This document shows positions 1 to 6,248 of a stretch of 7,467 bases of DNA, one piece after another. A program made the position numbers and the translations under genes. The notes under the pieces were generated by a model. That model was not told the origin of the DNA, searched no databases, and saw only the letters and a list, made by a program, of their open reading frames with translations. Position 1 is the first letter of the stretch. The number at the start of each line of letters is the position of its first letter. The DNA is from JAYSFC01 sp041913505 (lineage in GTDB: Bacteria; Pseudomonadota; Gammaproteobacteria; Burkholderiales; Burkholderiaceae_C), in assembly GCA_041913505.1 (NCBI GenBank), contig JAYSFC010000153.1, positions 1-7,467 on the forward strand, read 5' to 3'.

Positions 1-52
1 TACCGGCCTGTCACGCCGGGGGTCGCGGGTTCGAGTCCCGTCCACTCCGCCA
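1..52 (+). tRNA. tRNA-Asp (GTC), 3' part, cut by the window edge
   Basis: The sequence starts inside the tRNA, just before the anticodon arm. The anticodon stem is 3-7 paired with 15-19, with a 7-nt loop at 8-14 holding anticodon GTC at 10-12. A 5-nt variable loop (20-24) follows. The T arm has stem 25-29/37-41 and loop TTCGAGT. The 3' acceptor strand is 42-48, the discriminator is G49, and the CCA is encoded at 50-52. The overall sequence closely follows bacterial tRNA-Asp. The D arm and 5' acceptor strand lie outside the window. Confidence 0.96.
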
Positions 53-60
53 AGTTTTAA

Positions 61-99
61 AAAGCCATCAATCGAAAGATTGGTGGCTTTTTTGTTTTT
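61..99 (+). terminator. Intrinsic terminator after tRNA-Asp
   Basis: A 13-bp stem (61-73 with 78-90, one T-G wobble) closes on a GAAA tetraloop at 74-77. It is followed by a T-rich tract through 99 interrupted by one G. It lies 8 nt after the tRNA CCA, so it ends the tRNA transcript and separates it from the downstream gene. Confidence 0.93.
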
Positions 100-196
100 C
101 GGCCGAAATATCGCTAATTACCTCCAAGGTGGCACCTGATTTCCAGTGGGTTGGCCTTTCTGAGGCGCAATGGTGCAAATACCGGAAAGGTCTGTG

Positions 197-211
197 TGAG
201 AATGATTCAAC
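197..211. promoter_or_regulatory. Possible Fur-box-like site ahead of the c-di-GMP gene
   Basis: TGAGAATGATTCAAC resembles a 7-1-7 Fur-type inverted repeat. Its left half TGAGAAT is intact and the right half keeps only ATTC, about 11 of 14 positions against a symmetrical TGAGAAT-N-ATTCTCA. It shares TGAGAAT-N-ATTC with the site at the iron-binding-protein promoter (5255-5269, other strand). It lies about 55 nt before the preferred start of the next gene, where an operator could sit. I found no convincing -35/-10 pair in 100-263, so its placement relative to a promoter is unknown. One weak AT-rich match could be chance. Confidence 0.3.
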
Positions 212-254
212 ATATCTCTCTCACCGGCCTTGCTAGGCCATGCGAACAACACAT

Positions 255-258
255 GAGG
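255..258 (+). promoter_or_regulatory. Shine-Dalgarno (GAGG) favouring the start at 264
   Basis: GAGG lies 5 nt before the ATG at 264 and 8 nt before the in-frame ATG at 267. The upstream in-frame ATG at 240 has no purine-rich sequence at a usable distance. This favours 264 or 267 as the real start. Confidence 0.6.
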
Positions 259-263
259 TCCAG

Positions 264-3152
264 ATGATGGCTTTGCGATGGAGGATTCACTCGCAGCATG
301 TGCCGGGTCTGCTCGGTGTTTTGCCGGTGTTGGGGGGGCTGACGCTGGGCGTGCCGCTGGCGTGGAGTCAGTTCTTTGGGGCTTCAGGTCACCTTGGCGC
401 GTATCTGACGCTGCACATGGTTCTCGAAACCCTGTCCATCGCGGTGTCCATCCTGGTATTTGCCGTGGGATGGAAGGCGCATGGCATGAACCCCCAGCGC
501 AATGTCTTTGTCTTGGCATGCGGCTTCCTGGGGGTTGGCATCCTGGACTTTTCCCACATGCTGTCGTATGCCAGCATGCCGGACTACGTCACCCCCAACT
601 CGGTGGCGAAAGGCATCAATTTCTGGCTACCCGCGCGTTACCTGGGGGCGCTGAGCCTGGTGGCTGCGCTGTTACTGCCCTGGGGAAGCTCATCGTCTGG
701 CGCCGCTGCGCCCCGATGGAACAAGCACTATGCCCTGGGTGTGGTGCTGGTGGTGGTGGCTTTTGTGCATGTGCTGGTGTTCTGGTATCCGCAGGTCCTG
801 CCGCAGACCTATGACCAGCGCAGCGGGCTGACCCCCTTCAAGATCGCTTCCGAGTACGGGGTCATGGCGCTGCTGGCGGGCGCGGTCGTGTTGTTGATGC
901 ACCGCATGCGCGCGCCAGCGCAATTCAACGTGCCGCAGCTATTTGCCGCAGTGTGGATCATGGGGCTCAGTGAGTTTTTCTTCACGCTCTATGTGTCCGT
1001 GAATGATTACTTCAACCTGCTGGGCCATGTGTACAAGGTCGTGGCCTATGTCTACCTGTACCGTGCCATCTTCGTGGGCACGATCGAAGCGCCTTACCAG
1101 GCGTTGGGTCAATCGGAGAAAGATCTGAGGGCGGTCCTCGATGCCGTGCCCGACCCCATGTTCGAGGTCACGCAGGAAGGCCGCTATGTGCGCGTGTACT
1201 CGCAGCAATCGGAATTGTTGATCGCCCCCGGCAAGGAGCTTTTGGGGCGCAGCCTCCATGAGGTGCTGCCACCAGAGGCGGCGGCTGTAGCACAGTCTGC
1301 GCTCACGGCTGCAGCCGAGCATGGGCATTCCCGTGGCAGCCAGTATGCGCTGAATCTGCCCGATGGCAAGCACTGGTTCGAGTTGTCCGTGGCGCGCAAG
1401 ACCGTAGCGGAGGGCAGTGAGGCGCGCTTCGTCGTGCTGGCACGCGACATCACCCAGCGCGTGGAGATGCTGGAAACCCTGCGCAAGCTGCTGCATGCAG
1501 TCGAGCAGGCCCCCAGCTCCATCCTCATTACCGACCTGCAGGGGCGCATCGAGTATGTGAACCCGGCATTCACGGCGGTTACGGGATATCGGATGGACGA
1601 AGTGCAAGGCCGCAATCCCAAGCTGCTGAGCACGGGCAAGACCCCGAGGACCACCTACCAGGAGTTGTGGTCGAGCCTGCAGGATGGCAAATCCTGGAAG
1701 GGCGAATTCGTGAACCGGCGCAAGGATGGCCGCGAGTACCACGAATCCGCGCTGGTCTCGCCGATGCATGACGAGCACGGTGAAACCACCCATTACCTGT
1801 CCATTCAGGAGGACATCACGGACCGCAAGCGCGATGAGGAGCGTATTCGCAAACTGGTCAATTTCGACATCCTGACCGGCCTGCCGAACCGCACCCTGTT
1901 TGCCTCGCGCTTCAGTCAGGCACTGGCGCTCACCCAGCGCAGCGGCCGGCAACTGGCGTTGATGTACCTCGACCTCGACCATTTCAAGAACGTGAACGAC
2001 TCGCTGGGACATCAGGTGGGGGATGATCTCCTGGTGGAATTGGCCCATCGGCTGCAGTCGGTCATGCGCGACGAAGACACCGTGTGCCGGCAAGGTGGCG
2101 ATGAATTCATCGTGGTTTTGCCGCTGACCAATGCCCAGCAGGCAGCGCATGTGGCCGAGCAACTGCTGGCCGAGGTGCGCCGCGTGTGCCACATCGGGCC
2201 GCATGAACTGGTGGTGACGGGGTCGGTGGGCATTGCGCTGTACCCCGAGGATGGCAAGGATTTTGAAACCCTGGCCCAGCGTGCCGATGCCGCCATGTTC
2301 CGTGCCAAGGACATGGGGCGCGACCACTACAGCTTCTTCTCGGCCGACATGCAGGCCCAATCTGCACAGGTGCTGAAGCTGGAGAACGCCTTGCGCAGCG
2401 CTATCGTGCTGAACCAGCTCGCGCTGCACTACCAGCCCCAGGTGCGTTTCAGCGACCGTAAGCTCGTGGGCGTGGAGGCGCTCCTGCGTTGGCGCCATCC
2501 GGAACTGGGGGCTGTGAGCCCTGCGGAGTTCATTCCCGTGGCCGAGAACAGCGGCCAGATCCTCGGCATCGGCCAATGGGTGCTGCGTAATGCGCTGGCG
2601 CAGATGAAGCAGTGGCGCGACGCTGGCCATCTCGACATCGTTGTGGCCGTCAACCTGTCGATGGTGCAGTTCCGCCATCCCGGGCTGGTGGAGATGGTGC
2701 GCCAGGCGCTCGAGGAAAGCGGTGTGCCGCCGAACGCACTCGAGCTGGAGCTGACCGAAAGCATCGCCATGGACGCACCGGAGCGCGTGATCGCCATCGT
2801 CCAGCGGTTGTGCGACCTGGGGGTGCAGCTGTCGATCGACGATTTCGGCACGGGCTACTCGTCGTTCAGCTACATCCAGCGCTTGCGCGTGCACAAGCTC
2901 AAGATCGACCAATCCTTTGTGCGACACATGGGCAGCGGCGACGGTAGTGGGCTGCACATCGTCAAAGCCATCGTGGGGCTTGCGCACAGCCTGGGGCTGG
3001 AATCCATTGCCGAAGGCGTGGAAACACAGGGGCAGTGGGATGCGTTGGCCGGCATGGGCTGTAATACGGGGCAGGGCTACTTTCTCAGCCGGCCGGTGCC
3101 CGCAGACCAGATCACCCCGCTGCTTGGGGCGCCCGTGCTGGCGATGCCATGA
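264..3152 (+). CDS. Membrane-bound MASE3-PAS-PAS-GGDEF-EAL protein (diguanylate cyclase/phosphodiesterase)
   Basis: Makes and/or breaks the second messenger cyclic-di-GMP at the inner membrane. With the 264 start it has 962 residues. Residues about 12-268 are a multi-pass membrane sensor resembling MASE3 (seven or eight hydrophobic segments, an FSHMLSY motif, then GINFWLPARYLGAL). PAS 1 is about 287-400 and PAS 2 about 409-525; both end in DIT. The GGDEF domain (about 530-690) has D535 in DILTGLPNR, an intact GGDEF at 611-615, and the product-inhibition I-site RDED at 602-605, five residues ahead. The EAL domain (about 700-945) keeps EAL at 738-740, N797, E829 in ELTES, D859-D860 in DDFGTGYSS, K880 in KID, and E917/E920 in AEGVE. 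Both halves therefore look catalytically competent; which dominates cannot be read from sequence. The start at 264 is chosen for its GAGG; 240 and 267 are alternatives. The gene stands alone, convergent with the next gene. The signal sensed is unknown. Confidence 0.95.
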   Translation: MMALRWRIHSQHVPGLLGVLPVLGGLTLGVPLAWSQFFGASGHLGAYLTLHMVLETLSIAVSILVFAVGWKAHGMNPQRNVFVLACGFLGVGILDFSHMLSYASMPDYVTPNSVAKGINFWLPARYLGALSLVAALLLPWGSSSSGAAAPRWNKHYALGVVLVVVAFVHVLVFWYPQVLPQTYDQRSGLTPFKIASEYGVMALLAGAVVLLMHRMRAPAQFNVPQLFAAVWIMGLSEFFFTLYVSVNDYFNLLGHVYKVVAYVYLYRAIFVGTIEAPYQALGQSEKDLRAVLDAVPDPMFEVTQEGRYVRVYSQQSELLIAPGKELLGRSLHEVLPPEAAAVAQSALTAAAEHGHSRGSQYALNLPDGKHWFELSVARKTVAEGSEARFVVLARDITQRVEMLETLRKLLHAVEQAPSSILITDLQGRIEYVNPAFTAVTGYRMDEVQGRNPKLLSTGKTPRTTYQELWSSLQDGKSWKGEFVNRRKDGREYHESALVSPMHDEHGETTHYLSIQEDITDRKRDEERIRKLVNFDILTGLPNRTLFASRFSQALALTQRSGRQLALMYLDLDHFKNVNDSLGHQVGDDLLVELAHRLQSVMRDEDTVCRQGGDEFIVVLPLTNAQQAAHVAEQLLAEVRRVCHIGPHELVVTGSVGIALYPEDGKDFETLAQRADAAMFRAKDMGRDHYSFFSADMQAQSAQVLKLENALRSAIVLNQLALHYQPQVRFSDRKLVGVEALLRWRHPELGAVSPAEFIPVAENSGQILGIGQWVLRNALAQMKQWRDAGHLDIVVAVNLSMVQFRHPGLVEMVRQALEESGVPPNALELELTESIAMDAPERVIAIVQRLCDLGVQLSIDDFGTGYSSFSYIQRLRVHKLKIDQSFVRHMGSGDGSGLHIVKAIVGLAHSLGLESIAEGVETQGQWDALAGMGCNTGQGYFLSRPVPADQITPLLGAPVLAMP

Positions 3153-3182
3153 AAAAAGCCCCGGAACCGAGAGTTCAGGGGC
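3151..3182 (-). terminator. Intrinsic terminator for the - strand dehydrogenase gene
   Basis: The hairpin pairs 3158-3162 with 3178-3182 (GCCCC/GGGGC) and 3164-3167 with 3173-3176 (GAAC/GTTC), with one G-A mismatch between them and a CGAGA loop. Read on the - strand it is followed by six T (complement of 3157-3152), the layout of a rho-independent terminator. That T run overlaps the stop codon of the convergent + strand gene. On the + strand the hairpin lacks a T tract, so it would stop + transcripts poorly. It lies about 105 nt past the dehydrogenase stop. Confidence 0.72.
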
Positions 3183-3241
3183 TGTGGCGCGCATCAGCAG
3201 ATTTTGAGGTAAATACGGGCTGCAGTGCTTGAGTGGTGGTT

Positions 3242-3272
3242 GTTGATTGCTATTTAAATAGTAGCAATCAAC
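3242..3272. repeat. AT-rich intergenic palindrome with two alternative pairings
   Basis: An 11-bp perfect inverted repeat (3242-3252 with 3262-3272) encloses a 9-nt spacer. Overlapping it is a second perfect 12-nt palindrome, CTATTTAAATAG at 3250-3261, which shares bases with the left arm, so the two structures compete. It sits in the 134-bp gap between convergent genes, 14 nt past the dehydrogenase stop. It resembles small dispersed intergenic palindromes that I associate with Comamonadaceae genomes; only one copy is present here. It could be an RNA 3'-end stabiliser or a REP-like element. No T tract follows on either strand. Confidence 0.6.
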
Positions 3273-3286
3273 CGAAAACCTCTGGC

Positions 3287-4045
3287 TCAGCGGGGCGCCA
3301 GGCGGATGGCGCCATCAAGGCGGATCACCTCGCCGTTGAGCATGTCGTTCTCGAAGATGTGCTGCACGAGCTTGGCGTAGTCCTGCGGTGTGCCCAGGCG
3401 GCTCGGGAAGGGCACGCCGGCGGCCAGCGCATCCTGCACTTCCTTGGGCATGCCGAACAGCATGGGCGTGCCGAAGATGCCGGGGGCGATGGTCATGTTG
3501 CGGATGCCGCTGCGCGCCAGGTCACGTGCGATCGGCAGCGTCATGCCCACCACGCCGCCCTTGGAGGCGGAATACGCGGCTTGGCCGATCTGGCCGTCGT
3601 AGGCTGCCACGCTGGCCGTGGAGATCAGCACGCCACGCTCGCCCGTGGCCTCGGGCTCGTTCTTGGACATGGCTTCGGCTGCGAGGCGGATCATGTTGAA
3701 GGAGCCGATCAGGTTGACGGTGATCGTCTTCTGGAACAGGGCCAAGGCGTGGGCGCCATTCTTGCCCACGGTCTTTTCGGCCGGGGCGATGCCTGCGCAG
3801 TTCACCAAACCCATGAGCTTGCCCAGCGCCACGGCCTGGGCCACCACGGCCTGGCCGTCGGCCTCGCTGCTCACGTCGCACTTCACGAATACGCCGCCGA
3901 TGTCCTTGGCAACGGCCTCGCCTTTGTCGGCCTGCATGTCGGCGATGACCACTTTGCCACCTTGCGCCGCGAGCATGCGCGCGGTGCCTTCGCCCAGGCC
4001 CGAGGCGCCGCCGGTGACGATGAATACCTTGCCCTTGATTTCCAT
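3287..4045 (-). CDS. Short-chain dehydrogenase, 3-hydroxyacyl-CoA dehydrogenase type 2 (HSD17B10-like)
   Basis: Probably oxidises 3-hydroxyacyl-CoA, or 2-methyl-3-hydroxybutyryl-CoA in isoleucine breakdown, to the 3-keto form using NAD in the cytoplasm. The 252-residue length is normal for a classical SDR. Visible motifs: cofactor motif TGGASGLG at 11-18; D36 at the end of the second strand, which favours NAD over NADP; NCAG at 82-85; N111; and catalytic S145, Y158 and K162 (YSASK). The stretches SVAAYDGQIGQAAY, IAPGIFGTPML and the C-terminal GEVIRLDGAIRLAPR closely match the HSD17B10/type 2 HADH family, so this is more specific than a generic SDR call. The start is supported by a good GGAG. 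A terminator separates it from the iron gene upstream, so it is probably monocistronic. No other acyl-CoA genes are in view; the exact substrate is inferred from the family. Confidence 0.93.
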   Translation of the reverse strand: MEIKGKVFIVTGGASGLGEGTARMLAAQGGKVVIADMQADKGEAVAKDIGGVFVKCDVSSEADGQAVVAQAVALGKLMGLVNCAGIAPAEKTVGKNGAHALALFQKTITVNLIGSFNMIRLAAEAMSKNEPEATGERGVLISTASVAAYDGQIGQAAYSASKGGVVGMTLPIARDLARSGIRNMTIAPGIFGTPMLFGMPKEVQDALAAGVPFPSRLGTPQDYAKLVQHIFENDMLNGEVIRLDGAIRLAPR

Positions 4046-4052
4046 GAAATGT

Positions 4053-4056
4053 CTCC
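4053..4056 (-). promoter_or_regulatory. Shine-Dalgarno (GGAG) of the dehydrogenase gene
   Basis: On the - strand GGAG lies 7 nt before the ATG at 4045-4043. This is ideal spacing and confirms the start. Confidence 0.75.
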
Positions 4057-4062
4057 AGAAAG

Positions 4063-4080
4063 TTACGTTAACGTAAACGT
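4063..4080. promoter_or_regulatory. Likely operator: 14-bp perfect palindrome within a triple ACGT array
   Basis: TTACGTTAACGTAA at 4063-4076 is a perfect palindrome. ACGT occurs at 4065, 4071 and 4077, exactly 6 bp apart, so a second imperfect dyad (TT-N-ACGT-TT-ACGT-N-AA on the - strand) overlaps the first. It sits 18-35 nt upstream of the dehydrogenase start, just before its Shine-Dalgarno. From memory, MerR-type LiuR regulators of branched-chain amino acid and acyl-CoA catabolism in proteobacteria use operators of this TTTACGT/ACGTAAA character, which would fit the product. The regulator itself is not in the window. Confidence 0.55.
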
Positions 4081-4082
4081 CA

Positions 4083-4112
4083 ATTATGGCCGATGCCCGT
4101 AGCGCGCATGAA
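4083..4112 (-). promoter_or_regulatory. Tentative promoter of the dehydrogenase gene
   Basis: On the - strand CATAAT (complement of 4083-4088) matches TATAAT at 5 of 6 positions and would put the transcription start near 4076, on the ACGT palindrome. The -35 region 17-18 nt further up is poor (TTCATG or TCATGC) and overlaps the T tract of the upstream terminator. A weak -35 would fit an activator-dependent or repressor-covered promoter. Confidence 0.3.
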
Positions 4113-4135
4113 AAAGCCCGGCCTGGGGCCGGGCT
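4111..4135 (-). terminator. Intrinsic terminator of the ferric-binding-protein gene
   Basis: A perfect 8-bp GC stem (4116-4123 with 4127-4134), plus one A-T pair at 4115/4135, closes on a 3-nt loop. Read on the - strand it is followed by TTTTT (4115-4111). It lies about 25 nt past the iron gene stop and isolates that gene from the dehydrogenase. Confidence 0.88.
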
Positions 4136-4159
4136 GCGTCGAGGGTGAAAGTGCGCGGC

Positions 4160-5209
4160 TCAGGGGAAGCCGACGCGGTCCAGCATCTGCTGCACCTTGG
4201 TCATGTTCGCGCCGACGGCGCCGATGGGAATGGTCTCGCTCTTGAAGGGTTTGCCGCCCGTCATGGCCTTGAGTGCGGGGTTGCCTGGGTCCACACCCGT
4301 GGCGGCTGGCCACTCGTTGTTGCCGTTGGCGAAGTAGTTCTGCGCGTCAGCACTTGCCAGGTACTCAAGGAACTTGACGGCGTTGGCCGGGTGCTTGGCA
4401 TGCCGGGCAACGGCGCCGCCAGCAATGTTCATGTGCGTGCCCCAGGACTGTTGGTTGGGGAACACCACACCGACCTTGTTGGCCACGGCGACTTCGTCGG
4501 GCTTGCTCGAGCGCATCAGGCGCGCAAGGTAGTAGCTGTTGGTGACGGCGATATCGCATTCGCCAGCGGCCACGGCCTTGATCTGGTCGGTGTCGCCGCC
4601 CTTGGGCGCGCGCGCTAGGTTGGCGTTCAGGCCCCGCAGCCAGGCCTCGGCCTTCTGCTCACCCAGGTGCTCGGTCACCGCGCCGAAGAGGCTCAGGTTG
4701 TAGGGGTGAGAGCCCGAACGGATGCAGACCTTGCCCTTGTTCTTGGGGTCGGCCAGCTGCTCGTAGGTAGCGACGTCTTCGGCGTTCACCTTGATCTTGT
4801 TGTAAACCACAACGCGGGCGCGCTTGGACAGGCCGAACCAGGCAATGCCGCCATCGGCGGCCGGTTGTGCGCGCAGGTTGGCCGGGATCGCGGCTTCAAG
4901 CACCTGGGAGCGGATCGGCTGGAACAGGCCATCGACCTCGCCGCGGTACAGGCGCGCGGCATCCACCAGCAGGATCACGTCGGCGGGCGAGGCACTGCCT
5001 TCGGCTTTGAGGCGGGCCAGAATGCCTGCGTCGTCCGCATCCACGCGATTGATCCTGATGCCCGTGGCCTTGGTGAAGTTGGTGTACAGGGCTTCGTCGG
5101 TGGAATAGTGGCGGGCCGAGTACAAGTTGACGACCTGCTCCTCGGCACTCGCGCTACCGAGGGCGGCGAGCGCGCAAGCCGCCAGCAGGGCCTTCAGGGT
5201 CTTTTGCAT
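4160..5209 (-). CDS. Periplasmic Fe(3+)-binding protein of an ABC transporter (FutA/FbpA type)
   Basis: Captures ferric iron in the periplasm and hands it to an inner-membrane permease and ATPase. The 349-residue length is normal for the family. Residues 1-22 are a signal peptide (charged K3/K6, hydrophobic core, ASA before E23). The mature protein opens with VVNLYSARHYSTD. Likely iron ligands are the tyrosine pair Y226-Y227 in NSYYLARL, Y136 in VVYNK, and Y30, H34 or Y35 in the opening motif; which of these binds is inferred from family structures. CIRSGSHPYNLSLFG (from C162) and GECDIAVTNSYY are typical of the iron group rather than of thiamine or spermidine binders. C162 and C218 could pair. 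No permease or ATPase gene is adjacent, so the partners are encoded elsewhere. It has its own promoter with a Fur-like box and its own terminator. The Shine-Dalgarno is weak (GAAAG). Confidence 0.94.
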   Translation of the reverse strand: MQKTLKALLAACALAALGSASAEEQVVNLYSARHYSTDEALYTNFTKATGIRINRVDADDAGILARLKAEGSASPADVILLVDAARLYRGEVDGLFQPIRSQVLEAAIPANLRAQPAADGGIAWFGLSKRARVVVYNKIKVNAEDVATYEQLADPKNKGKVCIRSGSHPYNLSLFGAVTEHLGEQKAEAWLRGLNANLARAPKGGDTDQIKAVAAGECDIAVTNSYYLARLMRSSKPDEVAVANKVGVVFPNQQSWGTHMNIAGGAVARHAKHPANAVKFLEYLASADAQNYFANGNNEWPAATGVDPGNPALKAMTGGKPFKSETIPIGAVGANMTKVQQMLDRVGFP

Positions 5210-5241
5210 GGATGGAGTCTTTCAGTGGTGGCAATGCGCTG

Positions 5242-5270
5242 ATGATAAAACAAACGCGAATTATTCTCAA
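5242..5270 (-). promoter_or_regulatory. Sigma-70 promoter of the ferric-binding-protein gene
   Basis: On the - strand TTGAGA (complement of 5265-5270) and TATCAT (complement of 5242-5247, 5 of 6 to consensus) are separated by exactly 17 bp. This puts the transcription start near 5235 and gives a leader of about 25 nt. It lies in the 80-bp gap after the LysR-type gene, so the iron gene can be expressed on its own. Confidence 0.7.
5255..5269. promoter_or_regulatory. Probable Fur box over the -35/spacer
   Basis: On the - strand the site reads TGAGAATAATTCGCG. It matches a symmetrical TGAGAAT-N-ATTCTCA at 12 of 14 positions. It covers most of the -35 hexamer and half of the spacer, so Fur with iron bound would block RNA polymerase. 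This fits an iron-uptake gene expressed under iron starvation. Confidence 0.6.
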
Positions 5271-5289
5271 TAAAAGAGAGCGTATAGGG

Positions 5290-6180
5290 TCATGATTCCA
5301 GCAGCGCCAGCATGCTGGCTGCCGCGGGCGAAAGTGGCCGGCCCTTGAGCGTGACCCGGTATAGGGGGCGTGAGAGGTCTTCTGCGCCTTGTAGCTCCAA
5401 CTCCTGAAGTGCGCCGAGTTGCAGCAACTCGGCCACCACGGCGCGGGGCAGAATCGATGCGCCGAGCCCGCTGGCCACCGTGCGCGCGATGGCCTCGTTG
5501 CTGGCCATCTCCATCCATGGCGTGGCCTGCACGCCCTGGCGCTGGAGTACGGCCTCGGCAGCCTGGCGCGTGCCCGATCCGGGTTCGCGCAGGATCCATT
5601 GCCGTGCGCCGAGCACGCCCTGCAGATCCACCATGCGTCCGGGGGGCGCGACGAGCGCTAGCGGGTCGTCACGCCAGAAAACGGCCTCGAGCCGCTCATC
5701 GTCGATTTCGCCTTCGACCAGCGCGAGGTCGATGCTGCGCTGTGCGAGTTGCTCACAGATCCACTGGGTGTTGCCCACCACCAGCTTCGGTGCCACCAGT
5801 GGATGCTGCGCGTGAAAGCGCGCGATGAAGGGCGGCAGCCAGTAGCTTGCCACCGTGGTGCTCGCCCCCACGCTGAGGCTGCCGCGCTGCACGCCCACGC
5901 GAGCGCGAACGTCTTCGAGGGCGGCGCGCTCGATCGCGAAGATCGCGCGGGCATGCGAGAGCAGGGCGGTGCCGGCCTCGGTGAGGTGGATGCCCTTGGC
6001 CCCGCCACGGCTGCCCCCCTGGCCCCGCTCCAGCAAGGCCAGGTCCAGCTGGTGCTCCAGCTCGCTGATGCCCTTGGACACGGCCGGCTGGCTGATCCAC
6101 AGCACCTCGGCCGCGCGCGAAAAGCTGCCCGCCTCCGCAACGGCCACGAACAGGCGCAGCAAATGGAGATTCAATTGCAT
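5290..6180 (-). CDS. LysR-type transcriptional regulator, divergent from yeiH (YeiE-like by context)
   Basis: DNA-binding regulator of 296 residues, a normal LysR-type length. The helix-turn-helix spans about 5-65 (FVAVAEAGSFSRAAEVLWISQ, then PAVSKGISELE), followed by the linker helix and an effector-binding domain from about 91 (GSLSVGASTTVASYWLPPF) to the C-terminus. The wing is longer than usual and glycine-rich: after LLERG at 49-53 come about ten residues (GQGGSRGGAKG) before IHLTEAG, where most relatives have about four or five. It is transcribed head-to-head with a YeiH family gene across about 62-68 bp, the same arrangement as yeiE/yeiH in enterobacteria, where YeiE has been reported as a sulfite-responsive regulator. 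That role here rests on synteny, not on ligand residues. It probably controls both its own promoter and yeiH. The Shine-Dalgarno is weak. Confidence 0.92.
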   Translation of the reverse strand: MQLNLHLLRLFVAVAEAGSFSRAAEVLWISQPAVSKGISELEHQLDLALLERGQGGSRGGAKGIHLTEAGTALLSHARAIFAIERAALEDVRARVGVQRGSLSVGASTTVASYWLPPFIARFHAQHPLVAPKLVVGNTQWICEQLAQRSIDLALVEGEIDDERLEAVFWRDDPLALVAPPGRMVDLQGVLGARQWILREPGSGTRQAAEAVLQRQGVQATPWMEMASNEAIARTVASGLGASILPRAVVAELLQLGALQELELQGAEDLSRPLYRVTLKGRPLSPAAASMLALLES

Positions 6181-6242
6181 AACTTTAACTCATGCATTGT
6201 TGAATTTTATGTCTTTGATTTCTGATGCGGTGAATCCTAACC
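6181..6242. promoter_or_regulatory. Divergent control region between the LysR-type gene and yeiH
   Basis: Only about 62-68 bp separates the two starts. An imperfect dyad, TTTAAC (6184-6189) and GTTGAA (6199-6204) around a 9-nt centre, is a candidate LysR-type operator. On the - strand TTCACC (complement of 6229-6234) and CATAAA (complement of 6206-6211), 17 bp apart, form a tentative promoter for the regulator, starting near 6199 on the dyad and so open to autorepression. I could not pick a convincing promoter for yeiH. Confidence 0.4.
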
Positions 6243-6248
6243 TTGGGC

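Noticed and set aside
1..52. tRNA-Asp as an attachment site of an integrated element
   Set aside because: No second copy of the tRNA 3' end and no integrase or phage gene is found within the window.
100..239. A promoter for the c-di-GMP gene in the leader
   Set aside because: TTGGCC at 151 has no acceptable -10 at 16-18 bp and other pairs are worse, so apart from the Fur-like sequence I call nothing here.
3151..3182. The hairpin after the c-di-GMP gene as a + strand terminator
   Set aside because: No T tract follows on the + strand. The six T are on the - strand side, so I assign it to the dehydrogenase transcript.
939..3194. A 751-codon open frame on the - strand opposite the c-di-GMP gene
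   Set aside because: The + strand frame has continuous, recognisable PAS, GGDEF and EAL domains. The antisense frame is His/Gln/Arg-rich with no recognisable domain, a usual by-product of high GC coding.
3233..4102. A 289-codon + strand frame opposite the dehydrogenase
   Set aside because: It mirrors the SDR gene, is rich in His, Gly and Ala with no known motif, and runs through the intergenic palindrome and operator region.
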